DNA of 24,573 nt, taken from the NCBI GenBank assembly GCA_041584155.1, contig JBFHEL010000015.1:1-24573 (forward strand), given 5' to 3'. This document shows positions 1 through 8,037 of the stretch, piece by piece; positions within the stretch are counted from its first letter, which is position 1, and each line of letters opens with the position of its first letter. A program made the translations under genes and the position numbers. The notes under the pieces were generated by a model. That model was not told where the DNA came from and did not search any database. It was given only the letters and a program-made list of their open reading frames with translations. The DNA comes from Saccharicrinis sp041584155 (GTDB lineage: Bacteria > Bacteroidota > Bacteroidia > Bacteroidales > Marinilabiliaceae).

Positions 1-30
1 ATGAAGATTTTATATCTTAGCCGATAAAAA

Positions 31-528
31 ATGAATATTTCACTACACAAAATTCAAGAGGCTGATTTACATGAAGTGTGCAGCATATACAACTATTACA
101 TTAAAAATTCCACTGCAACATTCCATACTGAGGAAATAAACAAGGCTGATGTGAAGGATATAATTCCTGTTTCTCACCCCAAATATCCATCGTTTTTAAT
201 AAAAGATGGAGACATTGTTTGCGGTTATGCTTATCTGGGATGTTACAAACCCCGTCAGGCATACGACCGCACCGCAGAAGTAACCCTTTATATCAAACCT
301 GATATGGGCGGTAAAGGTATTGGAGGAATAGTATTACAAAAAATGGAAGCGGTGGCTTTACAATTAAATATTAAGGTATTGCTAGGCATTATCACAGGAG
401 AAAACCTCTCAAGCATCAGGTTATTTGAGAAGTGTGGTTACGAACAATGTGCTCACTTTAAGCAGGTAGGCGAAAAATTTGGCAGAATACTTGATGTAGT
501 TGCTTATCAAAAAATATTAACCCAATAA
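31..528 (+). CDS. GNAT family N-acetyltransferase, phosphinothricin acetyltransferase (Pat)-like
   Basis: A 165-residue, single-domain acetyl-CoA-dependent N-acetyltransferase. The N-terminal stretch around residues 20-35 (YNYYIKNSTATFHTEE) matches the Pat/Bar/YwnH subgroup, where it helps form the substrate pocket. The acetyl-CoA pyrophosphate loop (motif A) is at about 83-99, with GGKGIGG at 93-99. The usual Asn of the 'N..S..LFEK.GF' motif is N125, followed by LFEKCGY at 131-137. The length is normal for the group. Members of this group acylate small amino compounds such as phosphinothricin, methionine sulfone or other amino acids, and the substrate cannot be read from sequence. The gene starts only 30 bases from the window edge, so its promoter and any upstream partner are out of view. 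It converges on the alanine dehydrogenase gene and shares a terminator hairpin with it. The fold assignment is firm and the substrate is open. Confidence 0.88.
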   Translation: MNISLHKIQEADLHEVCSIYNYYIKNSTATFHTEEINKADVKDIIPVSHPKYPSFLIKDGDIVCGYAYLGCYKPRQAYDRTAEVTLYIKPDMGGKGIGGIVLQKMEAVALQLNIKVLLGIITGENLSSIRLFEKCGYEQCAHFKQVGEKFGRILDVVAYQKILTQ

Positions 529-533
529 AAATA

Positions 534-562
534 AAAGCCGGCTATTTTCACAAGCCGGCTTT
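534..562. terminator. Bidirectional intrinsic terminator between convergent genes
   Basis: A perfect 9-bp GC-rich stem (AAAGCCGGC at 534-542, GCCGGCTTT at 554-562) has an 11-base loop. Read on the minus strand it is followed by a T-rich tail, and on the plus strand by a weaker T run. It lies between the convergent acetyltransferase and alanine dehydrogenase genes and probably ends both. Confidence 0.85.
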
Positions 563-619
563 CTATTAAATATCAACTACTTATTTATCCTATCGTAAAA
601 TAAAAGTGCGATATTTTTT

Positions 620-1732
620 TTAAAGAAAATTCTCAACTGGTAAATATGGCAAGTCAAAGGCATCAGAAACACCTTTATAAACCACATCTCCTTTTATAAT
701 ATTCAAACCAAGTTTAAGAGCAGCATTCTCTTGACAAGCTTTTTGCCATCCTTTATTAGCCAACTGAAGTGCATAGGGCAGAGTTGCATTTGTTAATGCC
801 AGAGTTGAAGTAAAGGGAACAGCTCCAGGCATATTAGCTACTGTATAATGAATAACATTATCAATCATATAAGTAGGATCCTGATGTGTAGTTGGTTTAG
901 AAGTTTCAAAACAACCTCCCTGATCAATAGCCACATCTACCAAAACAGTACCTTGTTGCATAGTTGAGAGCATATCTTTAGTAATTAATTTAGGAGCTTT
1001 TGCACCAGGAATAAGCACTGCACCAATAATTAAATCTACCTTTTGCACATACTCACGCATAACCATCTCATTAGGCACTAAAGTAGTTACATTAGCAGGC
1101 ATAATATCATCCAACTGACGTAAACGATCTATATTCAAATCCATAATGGTTACATCGGCTCCTAAACCAGCTGCCATTTTAGCCGCCTGGGTGCCTACTA
1201 CACCACCACCAATAACCAATACTTTAGCAGGAGGTACTCCGGGAACACCCCCCAGTAATACGCCACGTCCACCATAAGTACGTTCTAAATATTTAGCCCC
1301 TTCCTGCACCGCCATTCTTCCGGCTACTTCCGACATAGGAATTAACAAGGGTAATTTTCTATCGGGAGTTTCTACTGTTTCATAACTTAAGCAAATCGCT
1401 TTTTGCTCTATCATAGCCTTGGTTAAGGCCTCACCCGAGGCGAAATGAAAATAGGTAAACAATAACTGATTCTCTTTAATGAGCTTATATTCTGGCTCGA
1501 TAGGCTCTTTAACCTTCACTATCATTTCAGCAATAGCATATACATCCTCAATGGTAGGAAGAATCTTAGCTCCTGCTTTTTCATAATCCTCGTCATAGAA
1601 ATCAGTAGCTTTACCAGCACCTGACTGCACATAAACAACATGCCCAGCTTTAGTCATTTCCAGAACACCAGCTGGAGTCATTCCTACCCTGTTTTCAACA
1701 GGTTTAATCTCCTTTGGAACACCTATAATCAT
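620..1732 (-). CDS. ald: Alanine dehydrogenase (NAD-dependent)
   Basis: A 370-residue enzyme that reversibly oxidises L-alanine to pyruvate and ammonium with NAD+. The N-terminal MIIGVPKEI is the family start, and the length equals that of characterised bacterial Ald. The substrate and catalytic residues fall at the classical numbers: K75 (in KVKEP), H96 (in TYFHFA) and D270 (in VAIDQGG). The NAD-binding glycine loop is GGGVVG at 175-180, followed by the strand ending D198. All key residues are intact, so the enzyme should be active. It stands alone on the minus strand, with a 308-base divergent gap upstream and the shared hairpin at 534-562 downstream. It probably links amino-acid catabolism or nitrogen assimilation to the pyruvate pool. 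The close relative NAD(P) transhydrogenase alpha subunit is excluded by the length and by the Ald-type residues. Confidence 0.96.
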   Translation of the reverse strand: MIIGVPKEIKPVENRVGMTPAGVLEMTKAGHVVYVQSGAGKATDFYDEDYEKAGAKILPTIEDVYAIAEMIVKVKEPIEPEYKLIKENQLLFTYFHFASGEALTKAMIEQKAICLSYETVETPDRKLPLLIPMSEVAGRMAVQEGAKYLERTYGGRGVLLGGVPGVPPAKVLVIGGGVVGTQAAKMAAGLGADVTIMDLNIDRLRQLDDIMPANVTTLVPNEMVMREYVQKVDLIIGAVLIPGAKAPKLITKDMLSTMQQGTVLVDVAIDQGGCFETSKPTTHQDPTYMIDNVIHYTVANMPGAVPFTSTLALTNATLPYALQLANKGWQKACQENAALKLGLNIIKGDVVYKGVSDAFDLPYLPVENFL

Positions 1733-2040
1733 GATTAATTATTTAATAGTAATTATTTAATAAGTTTGTTTAAAACAAAATAGCATAATATTTCTGTTTT
1801 GTACTATGAGTATTGTCAGCGAAAAAACATGTATTTAATCAGTATTTATCCATACAATCAGGAGGGTACTTAATTTATATTTCACAAAAAAAGCCTTTTA
1901 GGCAAACAAAAGCATGACTTCACATAAGAATGCAACATAAATCCTAAATAAAGAAATTTGCTGAAATTAACACAATTCCATTAATTCATTAATTTTGTTC
2001 GCTCATTCTAATACCTGTATATCTACATCATTGTAAATTC
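1733..2040. other. Divergent intergenic region between ald and the ATP-grasp-like gene
   Basis: 308 bases, strongly AT-rich, separating two divergently transcribed genes, so it must hold both promoters. A good -7 octamer is visible for the rightward gene (1990-1997). For ald only a weak TATTTTG-like match on the minus strand near 1775-1785 is seen. I see no RNA gene, hairpin or repeat of note. Confidence 0.6.
1990..1997 (+). promoter_or_regulatory. Bacteroidota -7 promoter element for the ATP-grasp-like gene
   Basis: TAATTTTG matches the Bacteroidota primary sigma consensus TAnnTTTG exactly and lies 43 bases before the ATG at 2041. That would give a leader of roughly 35 bases. A TTTG that could serve as the -33 element occurs at 1957-1960, but the 29-base spacing is too long, so the -33 contact is unclear. 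Confidence 0.4.
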
Positions 2041-3258
2041 ATGCAAAATATTTATTTCTTCAATCCTACGGGTGAGATGGCCATGGCCAATGGCACAATT
2101 AGTTATATGCCTCCTAAAAACCTGCAACTTTTTGAACGTGATTTATCGTTTTTACCCTCCTTTTATGCCCGTGAGAAAGATATCATTGTCACCGAAAATA
2201 TACCTGACAAAAGGTTTCTGGATCAATGGACCGCATTAGGAATGCAGGAATTTGAATACCGCAGGTCTGTTGATCTAAAAACACCGCTAAGCTATCAACG
2301 TTTGTGTCCCTGGAGTTGGAACCAGGCAATTCATCACAAAATAAAGCATTTAAAACCCTATGCAGCAGAAAACTTTAAGTCATCACCTAATTTCACATGG
2401 CATCAGGATCATAAGCTTTTTTTTAGTCGTGCTACCACTAACCAAATTCAGGAATATATTTTACATGACGCTAAAAAAAACTCACTTGTTAGTTTAAAAT
2501 ATGCAGCTATAACCATCGATAATATGAATGATTTGGATCAATGGTTATCAAATCACCCTAAAGCTATTATTAAAATGCCATGGAGTAGCTCTGGCAGGGG
2601 AATCCATATTATTGATCGCACCATAGGACAAACTATTGATTACCCCTGGCTGAATGGTGCTTTTAAACAACAAGGTTTTATTACTGCCGAACCCTTACTC
2701 GATAAGAAATTCGATTTCTCTTTTCAACTATACCTGCATGCCAATGGAGATATAGATTTAAAAGGCATTTCATATTCCTTAAATGATCATAAAGGGCATT
2801 TTATTGGAGGAAATATTAACTGGCCGGACAAAGAGAATGAGATAAGTCAATTTTTATCCGATGAAGTGCTTCATAGTGCAGCCTTAAGTTTAATAAAAGC
2901 CCTAAAAAAAATAAAGCCTCAACAACTCTATGAAGGTCCTTTAGGGGTTGATGCTATTGTTTATAGCGATGAAAATAAGAAGCTTAAAATACATCCCTGT
3001 GTCGACATCAACTGGCGCTACAATATGGGATTAATTAATATTCATCTGAATCAATTTCTTGCCACCAATAGCATTGGCCAATGGAAAATAGGCCCCTTTA
3101 AAACAGGTGAATGGAATAACTTTATCCATGCTAATATGCATAATAAACCCCTGATTATAAAGGATGCTAAAATAGTATCCGGTCTTTTGAATATGACACC
3201 TCCCAATAAAAATGCCAGATTTGGAGTATGGATGGAAGTTACCCCAAGAGAAAAATAA
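2041..3258 (+). CDS. Uncharacterised ATP-grasp-like protein
   Basis: A 405-residue soluble protein with no signal peptide or membrane segment. The C-terminal two thirds reads as an ATP-grasp fold. AIIKMPWSSSGRGI at 175-188 resembles the nucleotide-binding lysine strand and glycine-rich loop. An EP pair lies at 217-218, at the end of a strand before an FDFSFQLYL strand. GPLGVDAIVY at 299-308 and VDINWRYNMG at 321-330 resemble the metal-binding D/E-x-N-x-R region that closes ATP-grasp active sites. The N-terminal ~120 residues (beginning IYFFNPTGEMAMANG) are rich in aromatic residues and unlike any family I know. ATP-grasp enzymes join a carboxylate to an amine or thiol through an acyl-phosphate, but no substrate can be inferred here. 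It precedes the GH1 gene by 217 bases and is probably its own transcription unit. The fold call is moderately sure and the function is unknown. Confidence 0.65.
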   Translation: MQNIYFFNPTGEMAMANGTISYMPPKNLQLFERDLSFLPSFYAREKDIIVTENIPDKRFLDQWTALGMQEFEYRRSVDLKTPLSYQRLCPWSWNQAIHHKIKHLKPYAAENFKSSPNFTWHQDHKLFFSRATTNQIQEYILHDAKKNSLVSLKYAAITIDNMNDLDQWLSNHPKAIIKMPWSSSGRGIHIIDRTIGQTIDYPWLNGAFKQQGFITAEPLLDKKFDFSFQLYLHANGDIDLKGISYSLNDHKGHFIGGNINWPDKENEISQFLSDEVLHSAALSLIKALKKIKPQQLYEGPLGVDAIVYSDENKKLKIHPCVDINWRYNMGLINIHLNQFLATNSIGQWKIGPFKTGEWNNFIHANMHNKPLIIKDAKIVSGLLNMTPPNKNARFGVWMEVTPREK

Positions 3259-3475
3259 AAAATTTAAGTACAAAAATATATCATTATCCATCAATCTGTA
3301 AACATATATGCCTATTGATTTCTGAACACTTCATTTTTCCATCACATTCACAAACCTTAACCAATTAATAATCAACAAACAATCAAATTATTAAATCCTT
3401 TCACTAACAAAGTAACATTCTATTAATATCCACTTTACACTGATACTGTATTCTTGTACACCTAATTAGTACATT

Positions 3476-4816
3476 ATGCTAAAAAGAAAACAATTTGGCA
3501 GTGAATTTATCTGGGGAACAACAATCAGCTCCTTTCAAAATGAAGGATGGGCAGAAGATGATGGGAAGGGAGAATCTATTTGGGATCATTTCGCAGCAAA
3601 TAGTTATAACATAAAAAATAATGATGCCATTCATAATGCGGCAAACTTTTACAAAGACTACGAGAAAGATATAAAAACAGCAGCTAACCTGAATTTTAAA
3701 GTATTCAGATTTTCCTTATCGTGGACAAGGATATTTCCTGATGGTAAAAACAAAATAAACCCGGCTGGTGTTGATTTTTACCATAAAATAATTGACTGCT
3801 GCATAGCTCATGGTTTAACCCCCTGGGTTACATTATATCATTGGGACTTGCCTCAAAAGCTGGAACAACTTGGAGGCTGGACCACAAGAGCCATTATCCA
3901 TTGGTTTAGCCAATATTCCGAATTCTGCACAAAAGAATATGGCGATAAGGTAAAAAACTGGATTGTATTAAATGAACCTATGACCTTTACCGGATTAGGT
4001 TATTTTACAGGTTATCATGCACCAGGAAAAACTGGTTTGGTTAATTTTTTAAAGGCTGCACACCACGTAACCCTATGTAACGCTATTGGAGGCAGAATAA
4101 TCCGTAAGAATGTGGAAAATGCAAATATTGGTACTGCATTTAGTTGTTCCTATGTAAAACCTGTTAACCAACGCTTCTTTAACCGAAGAGCAGCCAAGCG
4201 CATGGAAGCTTTATTAAACCGCTTCTTTCTGGAGCCCGCCCTTGGTATGGGCTATCCCACCGATATCATGCCCGGACTAAATATGATCCATCGGTATTTT
4301 AAAAATGGCGACGAAGAACTGATGAAATTTGATTTTGACTTTATTGGAATACAATATTACTTTAGGGTAGTAACCAAATTCAGTTTATTTCCTCCTGTTT
4401 TATTTGCCTCCGAAATACCCCCCGGCAAACGAACCTGTAATGTGAACGCAATGGGATTGGAAGTCTACCCGAAGGGATTATCCAAACTTTTAAAATTTTA
4501 CAATCAATACACCGGCATAAAAAAGATAATTATTACCGAAAGCGGGGTATGCTATCCCGATCATATGGTCAATGGCAAAGTATATGATATTAAAAGACTG
4601 CGTTATCATAAAAAAATGCTCAAAGAAGTTTTAAAAGCAAAAAAAAATCACATCCCAATTGCTGGCTATTTAATATGGACATTAATAGATAATTTTGAAT
4701 GGCGCGAAGGTTTTGAACCTCGGTTTGGCCTGGTTTATAACGATTTTAATACACAAATAAGAACAATAAAATATTCAGGCAAATGGTTTAAGGACTTTTT
4801 AGCCATAAAACGTTAA
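3476..4816 (+). CDS. Glycoside hydrolase family 1 beta-glycosidase (beta-glucosidase-like)
   Basis: A 446-residue (beta/alpha)8-barrel retaining glycosidase of normal GH1 length. The entry motif F-x-W-G-T-x-x-S-x-x-Q-x-E-G is at 11-24, with Q21 as the glycone ligand. The acid/base glutamate is E167 (VLNEP) and the nucleophile is E355 (ITESG). HW at 122-123 and DNFEW at 405-409 supply further sugar contacts. The nucleophile motif normally reads TENG, and here Asn is replaced by Ser directly after the nucleophile. There is no signal peptide, so it should act in the cytoplasm on imported beta-linked di- or oligosaccharides or on glycosides. No transporter, SusC/D pair or regulator is adjacent. 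The next gene, a glycosyltransferase, follows after 110 bases on the same strand. The exact sugar specificity (gluco, galacto, fuco, 6-phospho) is not determined, but no 6-phospho signature was evident. Confidence 0.92.
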   Translation: MLKRKQFGSEFIWGTTISSFQNEGWAEDDGKGESIWDHFAANSYNIKNNDAIHNAANFYKDYEKDIKTAANLNFKVFRFSLSWTRIFPDGKNKINPAGVDFYHKIIDCCIAHGLTPWVTLYHWDLPQKLEQLGGWTTRAIIHWFSQYSEFCTKEYGDKVKNWIVLNEPMTFTGLGYFTGYHAPGKTGLVNFLKAAHHVTLCNAIGGRIIRKNVENANIGTAFSCSYVKPVNQRFFNRRAAKRMEALLNRFFLEPALGMGYPTDIMPGLNMIHRYFKNGDEELMKFDFDFIGIQYYFRVVTKFSLFPPVLFASEIPPGKRTCNVNAMGLEVYPKGLSKLLKFYNQYTGIKKIIITESGVCYPDHMVNGKVYDIKRLRYHKKMLKEVLKAKKNHIPIAGYLIWTLIDNFEWREGFEPRFGLVYNDFNTQIRTIKYSGKWFKDFLAIKR

Positions 4817-4926
4817 CTTATTCAGTATAAATACTGGTGCTTTCTCCAATCCAATGCGATGGGATGAACAATAGGTTTTTCCATAAAAAAACTTCATTTT
4901 TACATACTGGAATAAATCTATTTTTC

Positions 4927-5673
4927 ATGACTATATCGATTATTACGGCCACATTCAATGCTGAAAAAACCGTTGAAACAGCTATAAAATCAGTCCTCCG
5001 GCAAACGTATCCTGATATTGAATATATTATTGTGGATGGGGGCTCTACCGATAAAACCTTATCTATTATTGAACAATACAAAAACAATATTCATCATCTT
5101 ATTTCAGAACCCGACCAGGGTATTTACGATGCATTAAACAAAGGCATCAGTCTTGCCTCGGGTCAAATCATTGCCTTTTTACATGCCGATGATTTATATG
5201 TTAACAATGGAGTGGTCGCAGCTGTAGCAAAGGCTTTTAAACAAAATACATGCGATGCTGTATACGGTGATTTAGAATATGTACAATTTCAAAACCCCCA
5301 AAAGGTGATCCGGTACTGGAAAAGTCAGGTTTTTAAACCATTCCTGCTCAAAACCGGGTGGATGCCCCCACACCCTACTTTATTTGTACGTAAAAGTATT
5401 TATGATACCATTGGTCATTTTAATCTCAACTACAGGATTGCTGCCGATTACGATTTCATTCTACGCCTTTTCTCTAAAAAAGAATATACCTTTTATTACC
5501 TACCACATGTAATTATTCGCATGAGGCTGGGAGGAGCCAGTAATAAAAGCATTAAAAATATCATTCTAAAATCCAGAGAAGATATGCTGGCACTGAAACA
5601 AAATAAGGTAGGCAGCGTATTTACTCTGATATGGAAAAACCTGTCAAAGTTGCCCCAGTTTATAAAACGATAA
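4927..5673 (+). CDS. Glycosyltransferase family 2
   Basis: A 248-residue GT-A-fold glycosyltransferase that transfers a sugar from a nucleotide-sugar donor, probably at the cytoplasmic membrane during polysaccharide assembly. The ATG at 4927 is chosen because the GT2 core begins at once (TISIITATFN). The frame stays open upstream to a GTG at 4837, but that extension has no family resemblance. The nucleotide-binding strand is VDGGSTDKT at 36-44, and the DxD-like metal site is HADD at 86-89. The acceptor-side motifs are MPPHPTLF at 146-153 and ADYDF at 173-177. The pattern and the short length resemble WcaE/WcaA-like capsule or exopolysaccharide enzymes. There are no transmembrane helices. The Wzi-like barrel starts 35 bases downstream, which fits a shared role in surface polysaccharide. 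Donor and acceptor are unknown. Confidence 0.9.
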   Translation: MTISIITATFNAEKTVETAIKSVLRQTYPDIEYIIVDGGSTDKTLSIIEQYKNNIHHLISEPDQGIYDALNKGISLASGQIIAFLHADDLYVNNGVVAAVAKAFKQNTCDAVYGDLEYVQFQNPQKVIRYWKSQVFKPFLLKTGWMPPHPTLFVRKSIYDTIGHFNLNYRIAADYDFILRLFSKKEYTFYYLPHVIIRMRLGGASNKSIKNIILKSREDMLALKQNKVGSVFTLIWKNLSKLPQFIKR

Positions 5674-5708
5674 ACTATTGTGCCGATAAAAATCACATAA
5701 CCACTTAC

Positions 5709-7325
5709 ATGAAACGTATCCATTTTATTCATCTTATATTTCTCCTGTCCCTTACATTTAGTTTACAGTCTGTTGCACAGGAAGTAAGCTATTACAATAA
5801 CGAGCAGTTTAATCCCTTTCAAAAGGTAGTTTATCAACCAGGAAATAATTTTCACACCTCAGTTAAACCCTATAGTTTAAGTAAAATCAGTTCGCTCACC
5901 AATACCGATTCTTTAATATACGAAGGCATCAGTGTTCCCCAAGGGGATCTGAACTTTTGGAAACGTATTTTTCATGATGACTTACTGCATTGGGAAGATA
6001 AAGATATATCCATAAAAATTAATCCTCTTTTTAATTTTGAACTTGGCAAAGAGATGGACGAAGGAATCAATACCTGGACAAATACCCGCGGTCTCTTTAT
6101 AGAAGGAACCTTTGGTAAAAATTTTTATTTTTATACCGATATTCTTGAAAACCAAGCTGTATTCCCTAATTATATCGACGAGTTTATTTACGACAACAAG
6201 GTAGTTCCCGGAGAAGGAAAGTCAAAAAACTATACCGAAGACACCCATGATTATTCCCAGTCAACGGGATTTATATCCTACAATCCTGCCAAGTGGTTTA
6301 ACATTCAGCTGGGACAAGGAAAAAACTTTATTGGCGATGGTTACCGTTCTTTACTATTATCGGATAATGCCTTTAGCTATCCTTATTTGAAATTTAGTGC
6401 CGAATTTAAAAAGGTACATTACATGGTGATGTGGACACAAATGCGCGATATTAACATTAACGATGACCTGGAAAGCAACGATACGCGTTACCCTGATAAG
6501 TATGCAGCCTTGCATTACCTTACCATAAATATCGGAGAACGTCTTTCGCTGGGACTATATGAAAGTGTTATCTGGGCTGGTGAAGATACTACCGGACAAA
6601 GAAACTTTGATGTGGCCTATCTGAATCCCATTATATTGTATCGCCCTGTTGAATATTCATTAGGCTCACCCGACAACATGACTATGGGATTGAATGCCAA
6701 ATATATAATTGGTAAAAAAAATGTGGCATACGGACAGTTTGTTATGGGCGAGTTTAAGTTTGATGAAGTATTTTCAAGAAACAAATGGTGGGCAAATAAA
6801 CAGGGTTTTCAATTGGGCTTAAAAAGCTTCGATTTGTTTGGTATAAACAACCTGTATTTCCAAACCGAATACAATCAGGTTCGTCCTTATACCTATTCTC
6901 ATCGAGAAGTAAGCACTAATTATGGTCATTATAATCAACCTTTGGCACATCCTTTAGGTGCTAATTTCAGAGAAAGCGTTTCTTTTCTACGATATAAGCA
7001 TCGTCGCTTTAGTTTTAATTCAGAGGTAATGATAGCCATGAAAGGAAATGATTATGATGATGACGAAACCAGCTATGGTGGAGATATTTATAAAGATAAC
7101 GATTACAGGATCGATGATTATGGGAATTACATTGGGCAGGGCTTAAAAACCAATATACTTTATGTTGAGAGCAGCATAAGCTATCTGATTAATCCCCGAA
7201 ATAACTTAAATATTGCCATCGGTGGTCGTTACCGAAATGAATCGAACAACACTGAAACACAAAATACACGGATGTTATGGTTTGCTATCCGAACTTCTAT
7301 TAAAAACATCTATAATGATTTTTAA
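5709..7325 (+). CDS. Capsule assembly Wzi/RemB-like outer-membrane beta-barrel protein
   Basis: A 538-residue secreted protein. The ATG at 5709 is chosen because it opens a clear signal peptide (basic MKR, hydrophobic core, cleavage near SVAQ at residue 24). The open frame upstream overlaps the glycosyltransferase gene. The mature protein is rich in alternating aromatic/polar strands (e.g. GLFIEGTFGKNFYFYTDI) and ends near aromatic residues, as barrels do. The block GQGKNFIGDGYRSLLLSD at about 202-219 is the hallmark I associate with the Bacteroidota Wzi family, which includes proteins annotated as gliding protein RemB. Wzi anchors capsular polysaccharide at the cell surface in Proteobacteria; RemB has been linked to surface adhesion and motility in Flavobacterium. 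The upstream glycosyltransferase, 35 bases away, supports a polysaccharide role. No gliding genes are visible here, so I prefer the Wzi reading. Confidence 0.82.
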   Translation: MKRIHFIHLIFLLSLTFSLQSVAQEVSYYNNEQFNPFQKVVYQPGNNFHTSVKPYSLSKISSLTNTDSLIYEGISVPQGDLNFWKRIFHDDLLHWEDKDISIKINPLFNFELGKEMDEGINTWTNTRGLFIEGTFGKNFYFYTDILENQAVFPNYIDEFIYDNKVVPGEGKSKNYTEDTHDYSQSTGFISYNPAKWFNIQLGQGKNFIGDGYRSLLLSDNAFSYPYLKFSAEFKKVHYMVMWTQMRDININDDLESNDTRYPDKYAALHYLTINIGERLSLGLYESVIWAGEDTTGQRNFDVAYLNPIILYRPVEYSLGSPDNMTMGLNAKYIIGKKNVAYGQFVMGEFKFDEVFSRNKWWANKQGFQLGLKSFDLFGINNLYFQTEYNQVRPYTYSHREVSTNYGHYNQPLAHPLGANFRESVSFLRYKHRRFSFNSEVMIAMKGNDYDDDETSYGGDIYKDNDYRIDDYGNYIGQGLKTNILYVESSISYLINPRNNLNIAIGGRYRNESNNTETQNTRMLWFAIRTSIKNIYNDF

Positions 7326-7455
7326 CCCTATTCATACGGAAAAATAGCTTGTTTGTCGATTTTATTTTAAAAACGACTTCTCTTCTTGTTAATTTGCCCC
7401 ATGTTTTAATACAGCTGACTCCTTATTAAAACAAAACTCCTTAATCTAAGATAAT

Positions 7456-7563
7456 ATGAATGGCAATTTTATTTTCTGGTGGCGTATTGCCATTAGTGTG
7501 GTGATAGTTATTACTGGTGTTTACTATACATTGAAAGAACTACGCGACAGAAACATGGAATAG
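7456..7563 (+). CDS. Small single-pass membrane protein, 35 residues
   Basis: A short reading frame, ATG at 7456 to TAG at 7561-7563, encodes 35 residues. The pattern is that of a real small membrane protein. A short N-terminus (MNGNF) and a Trp pair lead into one hydrophobic helix of about 18 residues (I6-Y23, including AISVVIVITGVYY). A charged, mostly basic tail follows (KELRDRNME). The next gene starts 14 bases downstream, so the two are probably co-transcribed. I do not recognise the family. Possible roles are an accessory subunit or a regulator of a larger membrane protein, but nothing in the sequence decides this. A chance frame is possible at this length. The clean hydrophobic/charged layout and tight spacing argue for a gene. 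Confidence 0.5.
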   Translation: MNGNFIFWWRIAISVVIVITGVYYTLKELRDRNME

Positions 7564-7577
7564 AGGTTAAATAACTT

Positions 7578-7958
7578 ATGATCAGAACAACACATCATAT
7601 TGGTGTAGTACAAATAGAAGAGAACATATACAACTGTGCTTTTGAAGAGGATGATACAATTAGAGAGGAGCTTAAAACCCTTCACTCTAATGCTGCCAAT
7701 ATTCTATTTATCATTGATTATGATGATTTTATAAAGATTCAAAACATTCAGCACATCGCAGTAGATATTTACAATACACACCTGCGAAATATCGCTGCCA
7801 ATGTGGTAAACATTAAAAAGATAAAAGGTAGAAAAAACCGCTATGCCATTGAACTAAGCATAGATAAAAAATATAACAACGACCTGAAAAACGGGCAACA
7901 AGCCTATATTTCTATATATTATTCGAAAAATTACGAAAAAGAATTAAAAACAGCTTAA
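7578..7958 (+). CDS. Hypothetical protein, 126 residues
   Basis: A 126-residue soluble protein, with no signal peptide or membrane helix, whose family I do not recognise. It appears alpha/beta in character. The N-terminal strand GVVQIEENIYNCAF is followed by an acidic helix (EEDDTIREELKTL), a hydrophobic strand NILFIIDYDDF around 41-51, and a Lys/Asn-rich second half ending in a strand (QAYISIYYS at 107-115). The acidic run D48-Y49-D50-D51 after a hydrophobic strand is reminiscent of a metal- or phosphate-handling position, but there is no recognisable motif. It follows the 35-residue membrane peptide by 14 bases and converges on hemH across 79 bases. Codon use resembles the neighbours. No function is proposed. 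Confidence 0.7.
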   Translation: MIRTTHHIGVVQIEENIYNCAFEEDDTIREELKTLHSNAANILFIIDYDDFIKIQNIQHIAVDIYNTHLRNIAANVVNIKKIKGRKNRYAIELSIDKKYNNDLKNGQQAYISIYYSKNYEKELKTA

Positions 7959-8037
7959 AACAAACTATCGGAGAGCCATAAATACCCTTACAAAAACAAA
8001 CATCAGGTCTAATCATTACTTAGATTTTTAAATGATC

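Noticed and set aside
1..27. Short frame ATG...TAA at the left edge
   Set aside because: Eight codons only. It could be the end of an upstream gene but nothing supports a call.
4823..4836. Perfect small hairpin CAGTA-TAAA-TACTG after the GH1 gene
   Set aside because: Only five base pairs, low GC and no T run, so not supported as a terminator.
4837..4926. GTG-initiated N-terminal extension of the glycosyltransferase
   Set aside because: The 30 extra residues have no GT2 resemblance, and the fold begins directly after the ATG at 4927.
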